A DNA stretch of 64,000 nucleotides. It comes from Gnetum montanum. Its lineage: Eukaryota > Streptophyta > Gnetopsida > Gnetales > Gnetaceae. Location: NCBI GenBank assembly GCA_015680685.1, contig MNCI01035006.1, positions 299,318-363,317 on the forward strand, in the 5' to 3' direction. Positions 22,159 to 33,009 of this stretch are shown piece by piece. The notes beneath the pieces were generated by a model. It was not told the origin of the DNA. It ran no database searches and saw nothing but the letters and a program-made list of their open reading frames with translations. Position 1 is the first letter of the stretch. Every line of letters starts with the position of its first letter. The position numbers and the translations under genes are program-made.

Positions 22159-23339
22159 ATGCTGGTAGTTCCTCTCAATATTATCTTTCATGTATGGGAA
22201 TAGTTTCAACCAGAGAAGGCAACGTAACCTTTTGAAAATAGTAGATTGAAAAGGAATTTTGTTGGAATGTTTTGGAATTTAAAATAAATGACTGTTTAAA
22301 ATAATAAAGAACAACAAAATTAAAATTTTCCCTATTGCTGTTACTACTACTGCCGTTTGTGCCATCAGTCCGTTGTAGACGCTACTGTAGCCAACACTAC
22401 TTATAGCTGTCAAAAGAGAAAAGAAGCTAGATCTCGAGGCACCGAGAGAGAGCATTTGTTGTTGTTGCTGTATCTTTGCATGTTTAGGAAAAGAGATGAG
22501 GCTCTCGCTATAGGCACCACCCACACTTGACGGTCATTAGCAAGAAAGGGAGAAATCTATCTCTACTGCCCGTTGTCGTCGTTATGTGATTGGGAGAGGA
22601 AGGGAGAGAAGGCTTTGCCAACCACAGTTTGCGCAGTGCAGCAACTGCAGTTGCTCAAAGCTTGCCACCGTCTACCCCATGTGTGCATTGTTGGAGAAAT
22701 GAAAGGAACTGCTACTTTGTTGGTTCTTACACACTGTTGCCACTAGTGGAAAGAGAGAAGTTGTTCCTGCTTCTAGGATGTTGTCACTCCTTGGCTTTTG
22801 TTGCCACTTGTGCTGCCACCATGCCTCAACAACCACGCATTGCCTAGGAAACTTCTTGCATCGCCACTGCATGTTGAGAGAGAGAGAGAGCTTGCTGTCG
22901 TTTGTAGTTGCATTGCTATGGGACATGCCCTCCTACCTTTGCCAATGAGGGAGAGCTTCTAATGCCCTTGGTGCAGAGAGATTGTCGCCAAACAAAAAGA
23001 AATCGTTGCCTGTTGGTTCCTGGTTGCTCTAAAATCCCCTAGGATCTCCTCGTTCTCCCGAAGACCCACTGAGAAGACCCCTTTTATAGCCACCCATGGT
23101 TGCTGCCAACACGGCTCATAACCTATGGCCGTTATGGCCACCATAGCTCATCAATGGTTATTGTAACCACGTTCTGTAACTCCCACATTGCATGCCCCAA
23201 ACGCTTGGCACCACCTGCCATTATAACCATAGCCACGTGATAGTTACTGCAGTCCACTAACGTGTCCATCATGTCTCGTCGAAATGCTCGCCATGTTCTT
23301 GCCAGTCATGCCACCACCGACAATTCATGTTTCACTATC

Positions 23340-23344
23340 TTATG
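23340..23344 (+). other. Target site duplication, left copy (TTATG)
   Basis: TTATG precedes the H LTR. CTATG follows its right end at 27,502-27,506, differing by one transition. The unoccupied homologue in the other E LTR (near 34,285) runs straight through this position, which confirms the insertion point. Confidence 0.7.
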
Positions 23345-24194
23345 TGATGAAGTGTCATTAGTTGATGCATTGACTAGGCCGCGTATATGGGGTTGCGTAT
23401 ATGTGGCCCCATTTACGTGGAGCCTATTTCGGCCTATAAATAAGAGGGCCTTCCGTCTCATTTGGGTACCTTTTAGTTAGTTGTAGTGAAGCTCTTGAGT
23501 TTATTCCCGTAAGAGATAGAATATTTTCCAAGTGCCCGTAGTAGGTGTAAGAAAAGTGACCGACTCTTTATTCGTTGATGTATCTGAGCCCATTGGCGTG
23601 ACGACAATAAAGACGAACTCTTCAAGCATTCCTTGCAGCATTTGGACTTAGTCATTTAATGCATTCAATAGTTTAATATGTTTATGATTTGATAATTACT
23701 TAAGTTTCTGTTATTGTTATTTTAATCACTATCGCTCCGTTATAGTTCGTAAAGGCCATAAGTACGACCATCTTGAACGTAAACCCAACACTTGGTAACC
23801 CAGTGACGCTTAACGTCTGGTAACCCAGTAGTGTTTAGGCGATGCTTAGAACGTGCCTAGAAGATGAGATCAGATACTTATGCTAGGAATAGTTAGAATA
23901 CAAATTAGGATAATCATAGATTAAATAATAGTTCATTCCTTACTTTCCATACTTTAATTAGACGCCAAAAGATACAGTAAAAAGCTATAAATATCATTAG
24001 CCTTAATCTCACTTAACCATCGCAAATAGAACATCACAAGTGAGATTAGGAAGACAACGATCATTCTAACCCAAGGTTTTGCTGGTTAGGGTTTGGTATA
24101 TGTTAAGTGCTTATAGTCTATGGAATTCGATCGAGTCGCGTGTGAATGCCTGTGATTCGTATGGTTGGACGTAGGGGTACCTAGCCCTTCATCA
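23345..24194 (+). repeat. 5' LTR of element H (850 bp)
   Basis: Runs from TGATGAAGTG to CCTTCATCA. The promoter region has two GCGTATATG words and GTGGCCCC just upstream of CCTATAAATAAG (23,433-23,444). Near the end, GGTAACCCAGT is repeated twice around 23,797-23,830. It aligns with 26,599-27,501 throughout. Confidence 0.88.
23433..23444 (+). promoter_or_regulatory. TATA box of the H 5' LTR
   Basis: CCTATAAATAAG sits about 90 bases inside the LTR, directly after the short-repeat module. The identical box in the 3' LTR is at 26,735-26,746. Confidence 0.7.
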
Positions 24195-24213
24195 TTGGTG
24201 CTGTTGTCGGGGA
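24195..24213 (+). other. Primer binding site of element H
   Basis: TTGGTGCTGTTGTCGGGGA starts directly after the LTR end. It matches the TTGGTGCCGTTGCCGGGGA type seen in plant gypsy elements, with two C-to-T changes. Confidence 0.8.
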
Positions 24214-24458
24214 CTGTTAGTCTTACATGCGTCATCACAGCCTTCTCCGCTTGTGCATGTGCCACTCTAAGTGGGAAGTTCTTGATGAGTTTTTCACAGT
24301 TACTATTTTTGAAAATTGAAAAAAGGTTCATTGAAAGTGAACGTGGAAGACGAGCTCTCCCCTTTCCTTGCCTAATTAGAAAGTTATGCAAACAGGCAGG
24401 AAATGCACAATACGCCAATGACACAATTTGACATGCCCCGATTGCCTCATGACGTGAA

Positions 24459-26340
24459 ATGATGAAAGATAGGATTCCAACTACGACGCAGATAGAGGAG
24501 CAGCAACCACCTCCACCACCTGTGAAAACAACAAGGTTGGGCTCGCAAACCATTGCAGAACACATTCGTGAGATCCGAAAAATGCTCTTGAGCCAGCAAG
24601 AGCAATCTGGCAGGACTGGTGTAGGAGAAGACCCTTCGGTCTATTTCCCTGCAATGAGCCACTTGGAGCAAGTGGCTCGATCATTCAGCTTGTTGGAAAG
24701 AGCAGGGCCGATGTTCTCTGCCGCCTAAATGCAAGTACTAGCAAGGATAGATCCTAGTGTTCGAGAGGTAACAGTCTTGGTGATGCTGCTACCTTCTCGG
24801 TATGCTTGGAAGATGGTGAAGGGGTAACAGTCTTGGTGATGCAGCACCAAGGACAGGAGATTGCGGTTGAAGTGGTTGCTGATACAATTGCTATAGCTCT
24901 CAACACATCGGTGACACCTGTACCAGATGTTCATGGACTTCAAGATGTATAGGCATCTGCTAGAACCTCATGTAGCAAGATCAATGCAGCGCAACATGAG
25001 GAATTGTTGGACCAACTAGTGGGGACCGGGCAACCACTTTTGGATGTCTTTGACCTTTGGGACAACATCACTGCAACCCAGTCAGAGCTACTCTCGGTAA
25101 GGGGTAAGAGCCTCATTTTGGAAGGGCAACTTTAAACTGCTCAAGCTGCCTATCAACGCTTGGCAATAGAAGTGGCCCAATTAAGAACCCAACTTGCTGA
25201 TCTAGCTCTCCTCAACCGTGAAATCACCAGAGATGAAGCTTTTCAATAGCTTCAGCTCAAACTTTAGATAGTTGAGGATGAGCAAGAGTTGGCAATCTTT
25301 GATAAGTCCTTGGTAGAAGTTGAAGCATATAATTTAAATAAGGGCTTGACGGAGGTTTGTTAGGAGAATGTTAGGTTGACTATGGAGGTTCATCGCCTAC
25401 GTAATGTTGGTGCGGAAAATGACAACATGAAAAAGTTTATCCACCAACAGCAGGAAGAGCTAGCCAGGGTGAATGCTGACGTGAGAAGGTTGGCAGCTGA
25501 GAATCGAAATCTATCCATGGAGGAGGTTCGAGCTTTGTGACAAAAATTTTCCATCGAAATTACCGCTTGGAAGAATGAGGTCCTAAAGTTTGAAAAAATC
25601 AAGAATCATTACAGGGACCAAGTGGGACTGCAAAATGAAGTAAATGAGAAGCAGATTCAAGTTGCAAAGGCCAAGCTAAACCAAGCGCTCCAACAGCTCC
25701 AAGAAGGAGGCGAAGTATCGAAACCTATCTTTGATGGGTTGAATGCTTACAATCAGGCTGAAATCCACCTCAAGGAGTTGCAGATCGAAGAAATGAAAAA
25801 GTATATGGAGCTCGCCAAACTTCGCTATGCGAACCTGGCCATGCTCATAGCTAGGAGACCATGGTATGAATTGGATAAACAAGTGGCCGCCTCGTACTCT
25901 TTATACGAGGGCAAGTTCCAAGCGCACAAAGCGATGAAGCATAAATTGGAAACAACAAACCTAGAACTCGAGGTTCTCCACACGAGTTTTGAAGAACAAC
26001 GTGTAGTCGTGAAGAACTTGGCCCATCGGATGAATGACTACAAGCAGTTGCAAGCATCAATTCACGCGTTCGACATCGAATGAAATTAGTTCACAGCTTG
26101 GTTTGTCAACCTGAAAGAACTCTTTCTGGCACTACTATGCCCTTGGGAGGTTCCAGTTCTAGCACACATTGGTGAAGCTGCCTGGATAGTGAATGATTCC
26201 AGAAGCAAAGAAGAAAAAATGAGGGCTCTCTTGGAGGCTTTCAGGCTACCTCCAAAAGTTGCAGCTACTACGGGATAGCCATCTTTTGTGCCACCGCCAT
26301 CGCATGGGCCAGAGCCTGGTGAAGGTCCATCGGAACCATC
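24459..26340 (+). pseudogene. Long coiled-coil ORF of element H, broken by stops
   Basis: A first frame of 89 codons starts at 24,459 (MMKDRIPTTT) with a PPPPP segment. A 20-bp direct duplication (24,767-24,786 and 24,823-24,842) shifts the frame. A single frame then runs to 26,083. It is interrupted only by stops at 24,950, 25,133, 25,247, 25,265, 25,361 and 25,538. These are TAG, TAA, TAG, TAG, TAG and TGA, mostly where Gln would fit the heptads. Segments such as LNQALQQLQEGGEV and ENRNLSMEEVRAL are rich in Leu, Glu, Gln and Lys, typical of a coiled coil. A Pro-rich tail (PPPSHGPEPGEG) lies near 26,290. No zinc knuckle or capsid motif is seen. The function is unknown; a Gag-like scaffold or RNA-binding role is only a guess. 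Confidence 0.65.
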
Positions 26341-26585
26341 GCCCCTAGGGATGGTGTGATATTCTCCAACAATTTTTGCATCCTTCTACATAGCAGAGAC
26401 TCTAGGACCAGCAAGGTGTTCAATTTTGTCTCTGAACACCACCATTTTTTGTAACTTGTCCTTCTCTATAACTCGGGCACTTGGTAACATTGATGTTGTG
26501 TCATGTGTATGTCAAGTCATGTGCATTGTAAATAAAAGTCCATACCTTCCAAATTGTAGAGTAACTCGAGGACGAGTTTTTACTC

Positions 26586-26598
26586 AATCATGGGGGTA
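26586..26598 (+). other. Polypurine tract of element H
   Basis: AATCATGGGGGTA lies immediately before the 3' LTR start TGATGAAG. This defines plus orientation for the element. Confidence 0.8.
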
Positions 26599-27501
26599 TG
26601 ATGAAGTGTTATTAGTTGATGCGTCGACTAGGCTGGGTATACGGGGCCACATATACGTGGCCGGGTTGATGCGGCCCCGTTGACGCAACCTTCCATGCGT
26701 CGACGTGGCCCCATTTATGCGGAGCCTATTTTGGCCTATAAATAAGAGGGTCTGCCGCCTCATTTGGGTACCTTTTAGTCAGTTGTAGCGAAGCTCTTGC
26801 AGTTTGTTCCCACAGGAGATAGAATATTTTCTAAGTGCCCGCAGTAGGTGTAAGAAAAGTGACCGACTCTTTATTCGAGCATTGATGTATCTGAGCCCAT
26901 TGGTGTGACGACAATAAAGACGAACTCTTCAAGCATTCCTTGTAGCATTTGGACTTAGTCATTTAATGCATTCAATAGTTTAATATGTTTATGCTTTGAT
27001 AATTACTTAAGTTTCTGTTATTATTATTTTAATCGTCATTGCTCTGTTATAGTTCGTAAAGGCCATAAGTACGACCATCTCGAACGTAAATCCAACACTT
27101 GGTAACGCAGTGACGCTTAATGTCTAGTAACCCAGTAGTGTTTAGGGGATGCTCAGAACGTGCTTGGAAGATGGGATTGGATACTTATGCTAGGAATAGT
27201 TAGAATACAAATTAGGATAATTATAGATTAGATAATAGTTCATTCCTTACTTTCCATACTTTAATTAGATGCCAAAAGATACAGTAAAAAGCTATAAAAA
27301 TAAGTAGCCTTAATCTGACTTAACCATCGCAAACAGAACATCAAAAGTGAGATTATGAAGACAACGACCGTTCTAACCCAAGGTTTTCCTGGTTAGGGTC
27401 TGGTGTATGTTAAGTGCTTATAGTCTACGGAATTCAACCGAGTCGTGTGTGAACACCCGTGATTCGTATGCTTGGGCGTAGGGGTACCTAGCCGCTCATC
27501 A
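26599..27501 (+). repeat. 3' LTR of element H (903 bp)
   Basis: Runs from TGATGAAGTG to GCTCATCA. It is longer than the 5' copy mainly because the module upstream of the TATA box holds extra GGCC/GTCGACG/ATGCGGCCCC words (about 26,635-26,720). TATA is at 26,735-26,746. Otherwise the two LTRs are very similar, so H is younger than E, whose LTRs differ more. Confidence 0.88.
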
Positions 27502-28071
27502 CTATGGTAACTCTTGCCATGGATAGCCACCATTATTATCTTGTAACATTCACGCGTCATCTGAAGCTCAACGTTGTATGTTTATGCTGCGCTAATTTAG
27601 ATTAGCTAGGATATTGCAAGGAAAGTGAAAAAATTAACATGAGATGAAATTGACTCATAAACTTGGATGTTTAAAATTTAAACTTTAAAGGGAATGATAA
27701 GGTTTAGCAACTTTGAACCTTTTAGGATTTGTAAAATTTCATGTAAAAGTGAAACGTGTGATAGACATTGATATTCAATTGTGACAAAACATTTGTATCA
27801 TATGTATCTGTATTTGTTGCATTTAACCATGCTTAGCCATGTTGAATCTATTTTTATTTTCCATAGGTTCCAGATTTCTTTTTATTCTATGAACTTAATA
27901 AAATCTCAAAATTTAGTTTCAAATATTGTGTATGGCACTGGTTGAATTTCTTGATCAAGGCCTAATCGAAAATACCACTACTAATGAATATGATTTTTCT
28001 TTTTTAGTTTTCACGGTATTCAAACATTTTTAAACATGGCCCCATGCCTAGCATGGGCGAGGTTGACATCA

Positions 28072-28088
28072 ACACTTAGCCCCCAAAC
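28072..28088 (-). other. Polypurine tract of element E
   Basis: The minus strand reads GTTTGGGGGCTAAGTGT directly before the LTR start TGATGTCAACC. This is a typical gypsy polypurine tract. Confidence 0.75.
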
Positions 28089-29400
28089 TTTTAATTGCAT
28101 GCAAGTGCAATGAATAAGAATATAGAAAAATGATGCAACAGATAGGGAATCAAAAACATTAGAAGAAAAACAAATTAAAACTTGAAAGCAAACTATACTG
28201 ATCTAAACATGATTAAAATAACCATATAATCAAAAGAGAACTAAACATGGGCCACCCTTACCACAACATCTTATTTAATCAAACTCTAAATATATAATTT
28301 TATTATTTTAACTACATAGATGTGTGTGCATGTGTGCGTGTGTGTGTATAATTAATATAACTAAGATCTCATTCCCAATCCTCTCACAAGGTAGAGGTAA
28401 AAAGGCGTGTGGACTACTTTGAGCATGAGACTTACACTAAACTTAATGATGAGGACAAACTCATGTTAGATCGTGGCTAGCCACAACTTTCGGACAATTG
28501 CTTAGGATTCTTTTATTTTTTTTGGAATTTTGGGGAAATAGGTTCGAAAGGGGAAATGGAGGTTAGGGTGAGGATAGCTATTGGACCCCATCACACTCAA
28601 GAACTTATTGCATTGCCAATGAACACAGTCCTCATTCTTTTTTTTTTCTTTTTGAGGAAACTTTGCTCATGGTGTACTTCATTCTTAAGGTAGGAATTCC
28701 AACACGAGTTTGGCTAACTAGTTGCACTACCAAAGAACACTGTCCTTTCGAAACTTTGCCCTTGGTGTAGTTCAACCCTCATGTATGTGTCTTTAATTAC
28801 AATTTGATGACATCATAATAGGTCTCCTAGGTGGCTAAGGGTTTTCAAGTGAAGATGAACATACTTCACCTTGTTGTTCATAGGGTAGCCATGGATCATC
28901 ACATCAGAGGGCTAGGGTTTGTGAGAGGGAAAATGGGGTTTTCCAAGGTCACCTAGTGATTACGGCCAACCATTCTCCAACATCACCTATCCTACATTCA
29001 CATGATCATGATGATTACATGATAAGTTAGCACAAATATTATGCTCCATAATCCAACATAACTATTAAAACTAAAACCTTGAAAAAGATTGGGAAGAATC
29101 AAAGCCTTATTAAAATATATAATATAAAGGAGACTTCATGTAATAGTAATAAGAAATATTATATAAAGGATTACACTGACATTATTTTCCAATGGTTCTT
29201 TGATGACCCAATGCCTAGCAACTTAAAAGACCATAATGATTATTAAAATCATATGTAAAGTAAAAACCAAAACCAATCCAATATGCTAAGAAAGAGATGC
29301 AAAGAAGATGCAAAGGAAACATGAAAATCCAACTATATACAAATGAAATGCATGGAAAAGGGGAAGAAAACATGCAACTAAGAAACTACTAGGTGTCCAT
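28089..29400. other. 3' untranslated part of element E
   Basis: No coding was recognised. A (TG)n-rich run lies at about 28,320-28,350. Confidence 0.45.
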
Positions 29401-29625
29401 GTGGGGCACCTGAGTAGAAATTCTTTGGTTGAAACAAATTAAAATTGCTAGGTAACTTATATCCTTACACATTAGCAACCTTATATACATTGGAGCCAAC
29501 GACGTCTTTAACTTGGAATGGGCCTAACCACATAAGAGAGAACTTACGTTGAAGATTTGCTTGATCAAATGTTCTACCTCTTCTTGGGACTAGGTCTCCT
29601 ATCTTAAAGACTTTACCAACATACT
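29401..29625 (-). pseudogene. Integrase C-terminal fragment of element E
   Basis: The minus strand reads GKVFKIGDLVPRRGRTF, then QRKFSLMWLGPFQVKDVV and GSNVYKVANV. This is the family pattern of the integrase C-terminal SH3-like domain (GDLVL...GKFSPKWEGPFVV...G.YKL). It ends with a stop and further decayed codons. The catalytic DDE core upstream is absent. Confidence 0.7.
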
Positions 29626-29653
29626 TCCTATCAAGACATCATTTAACAATTTC

Positions 29654-29869
29654 TCAATAATTATGATCAAGACATAATCTTAACTTGTTTGTTGATTTTG
29701 TATCAGGTGCTAAATTTGGATGTTTCATAAGATGAATAATTTTAGATTCCTCAAGTTCATCTTTCTTCCAAGTTTCAATCTTAGATTTAATAGGTCTAAT
29801 TCTTGGTGAGTCATTGAATATAGCCTTTCTAGGGACATGTTCCATGGATGTGTCATTAAAATTTAGCAC
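29654..29869 (-). pseudogene. Short unassigned pol-region frame of element E
   Basis: 71 codons on the minus strand lie between the protease and the integrase remnant. The Lys/Glu-rich text (KSKIETWKKDELEE) has no motif I can name. It could be linker sequence on either side of a deletion that removed RT and the integrase core. Confidence 0.3.
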
Positions 29870-29937
29870 ACCTTCAAATGTTTTAAGAGGTAGGGTCTTA
29901 TTTATATCTTTGTCCTTCCCTAAAGGTGGGAAATCAT

Positions 29938-30594
29938 CTAGAAGAAATCCATCATGTTGATGATAAGGCGAGGTGTCTTCATAGATTTCATTACCTTCTC
30001 TAGAAGTTTAATAGGGTTGGGAGGATTTATATGAGAGACAAGATTTATTTTTATAGTTTCACTCACATGGTCATTTATAACATGTTTTTCATTCTCAACC
30101 TCAATAACTCCAATGTAAAGATTAGTGTTTTGGTTCTCCAAAGATTGATTTTTCTGATCAAAAGTCATTACAACTTGCTTATAAAAGGGTTCTCTAGGTA
30201 TAATCATGTATTTAGATTTTCCTTTGATAGGGATTAATAGCTCTAAGAAATTTGACCTAAAGAAGCCCCCAAACTTGGCTCCAAAAGTCCTAGATAAGAG
30301 CACACCATAAGGGGCTGACATGTCAACTACTAGGATATTCGCATAACATGTGAATGTAAGGTATTTCTTAAGTTGCACTTTCACTCCTTTCAATGATCCT
30401 ACAACAGGTACATTACACCCATTGAGTTGTATGACACTTTTCATTTGTGGTAGCATTTGTGCTTCTAAAGTCTTACATACCTCAACTGGCATGACACTAA
30501 TGGTTTCTCTAGAATCCATTAAACAATTGTGGGCATTCTTTCCTAAAATGATCAAGGTTGTCAGGGAAGGGGTTTGGTCTTGCTTATTTGACAT
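29938..30594 (-). pseudogene. Retropepsin-like domain of element E
   Basis: A 218-codon open frame. Near residue 25 it has CLMDSRETISVMPVEVCKTL, aligned with the gypsy retropepsin block ALLDSGASxNLMP. The catalytic Asp-Ser is kept but Gly is replaced by Arg, so activity is doubtful. Downstream VVGSLKGVKVQL and ILVVDMSAPYGVLLSRTF fit the rest of the fold, including the hydrophobic-Leu-Ser/Gly-Arg motif. Confidence 0.65.
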
Positions 30595-31027
30595 AGAATT
30601 ATTTGTGTTCTATATTGATAGCATGTTAGGACTTTCTACAAAGTGAACTTGCCTTTCAAAGATTGGGGATTTTTCTTTTGTGGTTTTATGTCTATGAACT
30701 ATATCTTAAATCACCTCTTTCATTTCATTGAAGTGTAGAAAGTCATACATTAAAATGTTAGCTTTAACCCTTTTCAAATCCCCAACTAAGTTGTAAGTCT
30801 TATGTTCATCTTTGACTTCTTGTTGAGGTGGAGTTCTTCTAAGTAGAGAAGGGGAGTTTGGTTGTTGTGGGGCATTCACTTGTGGTGACTCGATTTGGTT
30901 TTTTGCATTGTTTTGACTAGGAACTTTCCTATTTGGGAGAGTATAATATCATTCCTAGCTTGTTGTTGTGGGTTGTTCATAATGTCACTAAGTCTACGGT
31001 AGCGTGTGTTATGTGGGTTGGGGTCGC

Positions 31028-32178
31028 CTACCATGACTTGTTCAAACGAAGGCACTTCCTCATTCTCAATTTCATGGGGTACATTAAGGACCANAAAGGC
31101 ACTTCCTCATTCTCAATTTCATGGGGTACATTAAGGACCATAATAGGGGGTTTCTCATTTTGTTGACCTTGAGTATGATCGTCATATGATGCCAAGAATT
31201 GAGGACAAGTCCTCTTAGAATGTTGCCTCTTGTTGTGGAGGTGGAAATAATCATCATTGGTTGATGAACTTTGCTTTTCTGGTTGTATAAGACCCTTGTT
31301 GTTGTTCTGCTTTAGTTTAACTACTTCGTTGGAAAGTTTTTGAAGCAAAGTTAATATCTGGGTCATTTCATCTTGAGTTTGAGTTGCGGGTTCAATAGGA
31401 TTAAATACCCTATTTGGGTTTATGATGGATTGAATTAAGGCCTTCGATTGATCCTCATTCAAACCAGTGTTAGATGGTAGGACTGGAGAAGATGTGGGAC
31501 CTTGAAAGCAACTATTTGTAGGTTGAGTCATTTGAAGGGGAATAGGAGTTTGAAACATAGTATCGGCCATTGGAAAAGTTGGTAGAGGTAAAGAGTTAGA
31601 TTGCATGGGATTACTAATGCTCATCATTTCGAATTGAGTTTGAGTGTTGTTCATAAGGGTGATTTGTTCTAACTCCATGAATTTAGCCATTGCTCCTTGT
31701 ATTTCTCTTATGTTTGATTCAGATTTGATGGCATAGGCAAAGAATGGGTCGATGGTACAAAGGTAAAAGTTGAGGATGCCATCAGGTTATGGATGCATCT
31801 CACTTGGTACATAGGCAAGTTGATGAAGGAATTTAAGGTTGTAATCTTGGACGTTTCTGTGAATTTGTTAAATTGAATTAAGAACTTATCTTTGAACTCT
31901 TGCCATGAGTCAATGGAGGCATCGAGGAGCATCAGAAACCATTGGGTTGCTTTGGTTTTGAATGTTTTCACAAACACCCTACATGCTATGTCAATTTGTA
32001 CAATGTTATGGATGCTTAGTAAGGTTTCAAAACATTGTATATGTTGGCGGGCATCACTAGTAGGGATTGTAGGGTCGTAGAACAAGTTTATGTTTTGGAG
32101 TGAATTTGGGATATCATGGTAGTTAGTAAAGTTAAATGTGTTGTTGACCAAGGAAGCTAGAGGTTGATGGGATACCAT
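31028..32178 (-). pseudogene. Gag of gypsy element E
   Basis: The ATG at 32,178 opens a 156-codon frame. It contains FYDPTIPTSDARQHIQCFET, then KATQWFLMLLDASIDSWQEF and FLIQFNKF, the retrotransposon Gag capsid core. A second frame (31,690-31,028) is Gln- and Pro-rich. It ends in a His/Cys segment (HLHNKRQHSKRTCPQF) that may be a decayed zinc knuckle. A short frameshifted gap separates the frames. The last part is affected by the N at 31,094. Confidence 0.75.
31049..31140. other. 45-bp perfect duplication around a single N (assembly join)
   Basis: 31,049-31,093 (AAGGCACTTCC...GGACCA) recurs identically at 31,096-31,140, separated by N (31,094) and one A. An exact copy at a one-base gap is the signature of two contig ends that overlap but were not merged. 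Confidence 0.85.
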
Positions 32179-33009
32179 TTTAGTTCGAGTTCTCCTAGGA
32201 CTAGAACTCGGGAAATGTAAAGCTTGTTGTTTTCTTAATTCAAAGAGATAGGTGATTGGTCAGTTAGGCGTAGAGGAGAGTTTGCTCATAAAACAAAAAA
32301 ATTATAAAATATAAATGTTTAAATAAAACTATAAAATTGCATAAAAAGAAAAGAAATATTGCAATAATAAATTTTTTTGAAAAAAAAACAAAATACTAAA
32401 ATATGCTATTTAAAAAAAATTTCTTCAAAAGAAAAATAAATGCATGAAATTGCAATATTTGTAAGATTTTAAAGGAAAACAATAAAATGAAAAATTTTAG
32501 AAAAGTAAAATTGAATAGAATGATGAATGAGAACACCACCTTACCAAAGTTAGAACTAAGGTAAGGACTGCCAAAATGAAGTAATTAACGAAACTAAGAA
32601 AAGAAGGTTTGGGGATTTGAAAATGAAACTAAAATAGAGCAATAAAATTGAAAATAGGTGACCGTTAACTAGAATTGGTATCAGAAATGGGCCACTAAAT
32701 GTTTAGGTAACTAAAATTGGAAAATAAAAGATTTCAAGGATAGAAAAATAGAAATTTTTAGGTAGTAGAAACTAAATAGTAATTGAAAATCAATGATTGT
32801 GACCAAGAGAGAAAACTGTAAAAGAAAATTTAAAGTTTAAATAAATTAAAATAGGAAAAATGGAGATTGGGAAATAGTAAATTAGATGACTAAGAAATAG
32901 GAAAAATGAAATTTTCGAGAAATGAAAACAGAACATGAATAGGAAAAGGAACAGAAAATTGATATTTTTGGAAATAGAAATGAAAAAAAAAGGTTAAAAA
33001 ACAACCCTC
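32179..33009 (-). other. A-rich leader of element E
   Basis: On the plus strand this is strongly A-rich with runs of AAAAAT/GAAAATT. It lies between the primer site and gag and has no coding, so it is read as the untranslated leader. Confidence 0.5.

Larger units (their letters stand above)
23345..27501 (+). mobile_element. Non-autonomous LTR element H (4,157 bp) with coiled-coil ORF
   Basis: A complete plus-strand element: LTRs 23,345-24,194 and 26,599-27,501, primer site 24,195-24,213, coding remnant about 24,459-26,340, and polypurine tract 26,586-26,598. No capsid, protease, RT, RNase H or integrase can be read in the 2.4-kb interior. A long coiled-coil protein fills it. LTR ends TGATGA...TCATCA and the primer site place it with the A, B, C, D and F families. 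It needs enzymes in trans, so it is LARD-like. Its partner is not in the window. Confidence 0.8.
22159..28071 (-). repeat. 3' LTR of gypsy element E, split by element H
   Basis: 22,190-23,344 and 27,507-28,071 match 33,110-34,841 continuously. They share the AGTAGACT...TTTTGGAATTTAAAATAAATGAC region, the cluster of TTGTTGC/GCCACTG words, and the end AACATGGCC...GCATGG...GTTGACATCA. The right end CATCA at 28,071 abuts a polypurine tract, so in minus orientation this is the 3' LTR. The first 80-120 bases expected at the left are diverged or missing. Element H sits inside it. Confidence 0.72.

Noticed and set aside
30031-30646. Plus-strand frames opposite the E protease
   Set aside because: These are shadow frames of the minus-strand retropepsin, which has a recognisable active-site block.
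32675-32686. TGGTATCAGAAA on the plus strand as a copia primer site
   Set aside because: It resembles the initiator-tRNA site but has no LTR edge beside it, and the surrounding element E is on the minus strand with its own primer site at 33,010-33,030.
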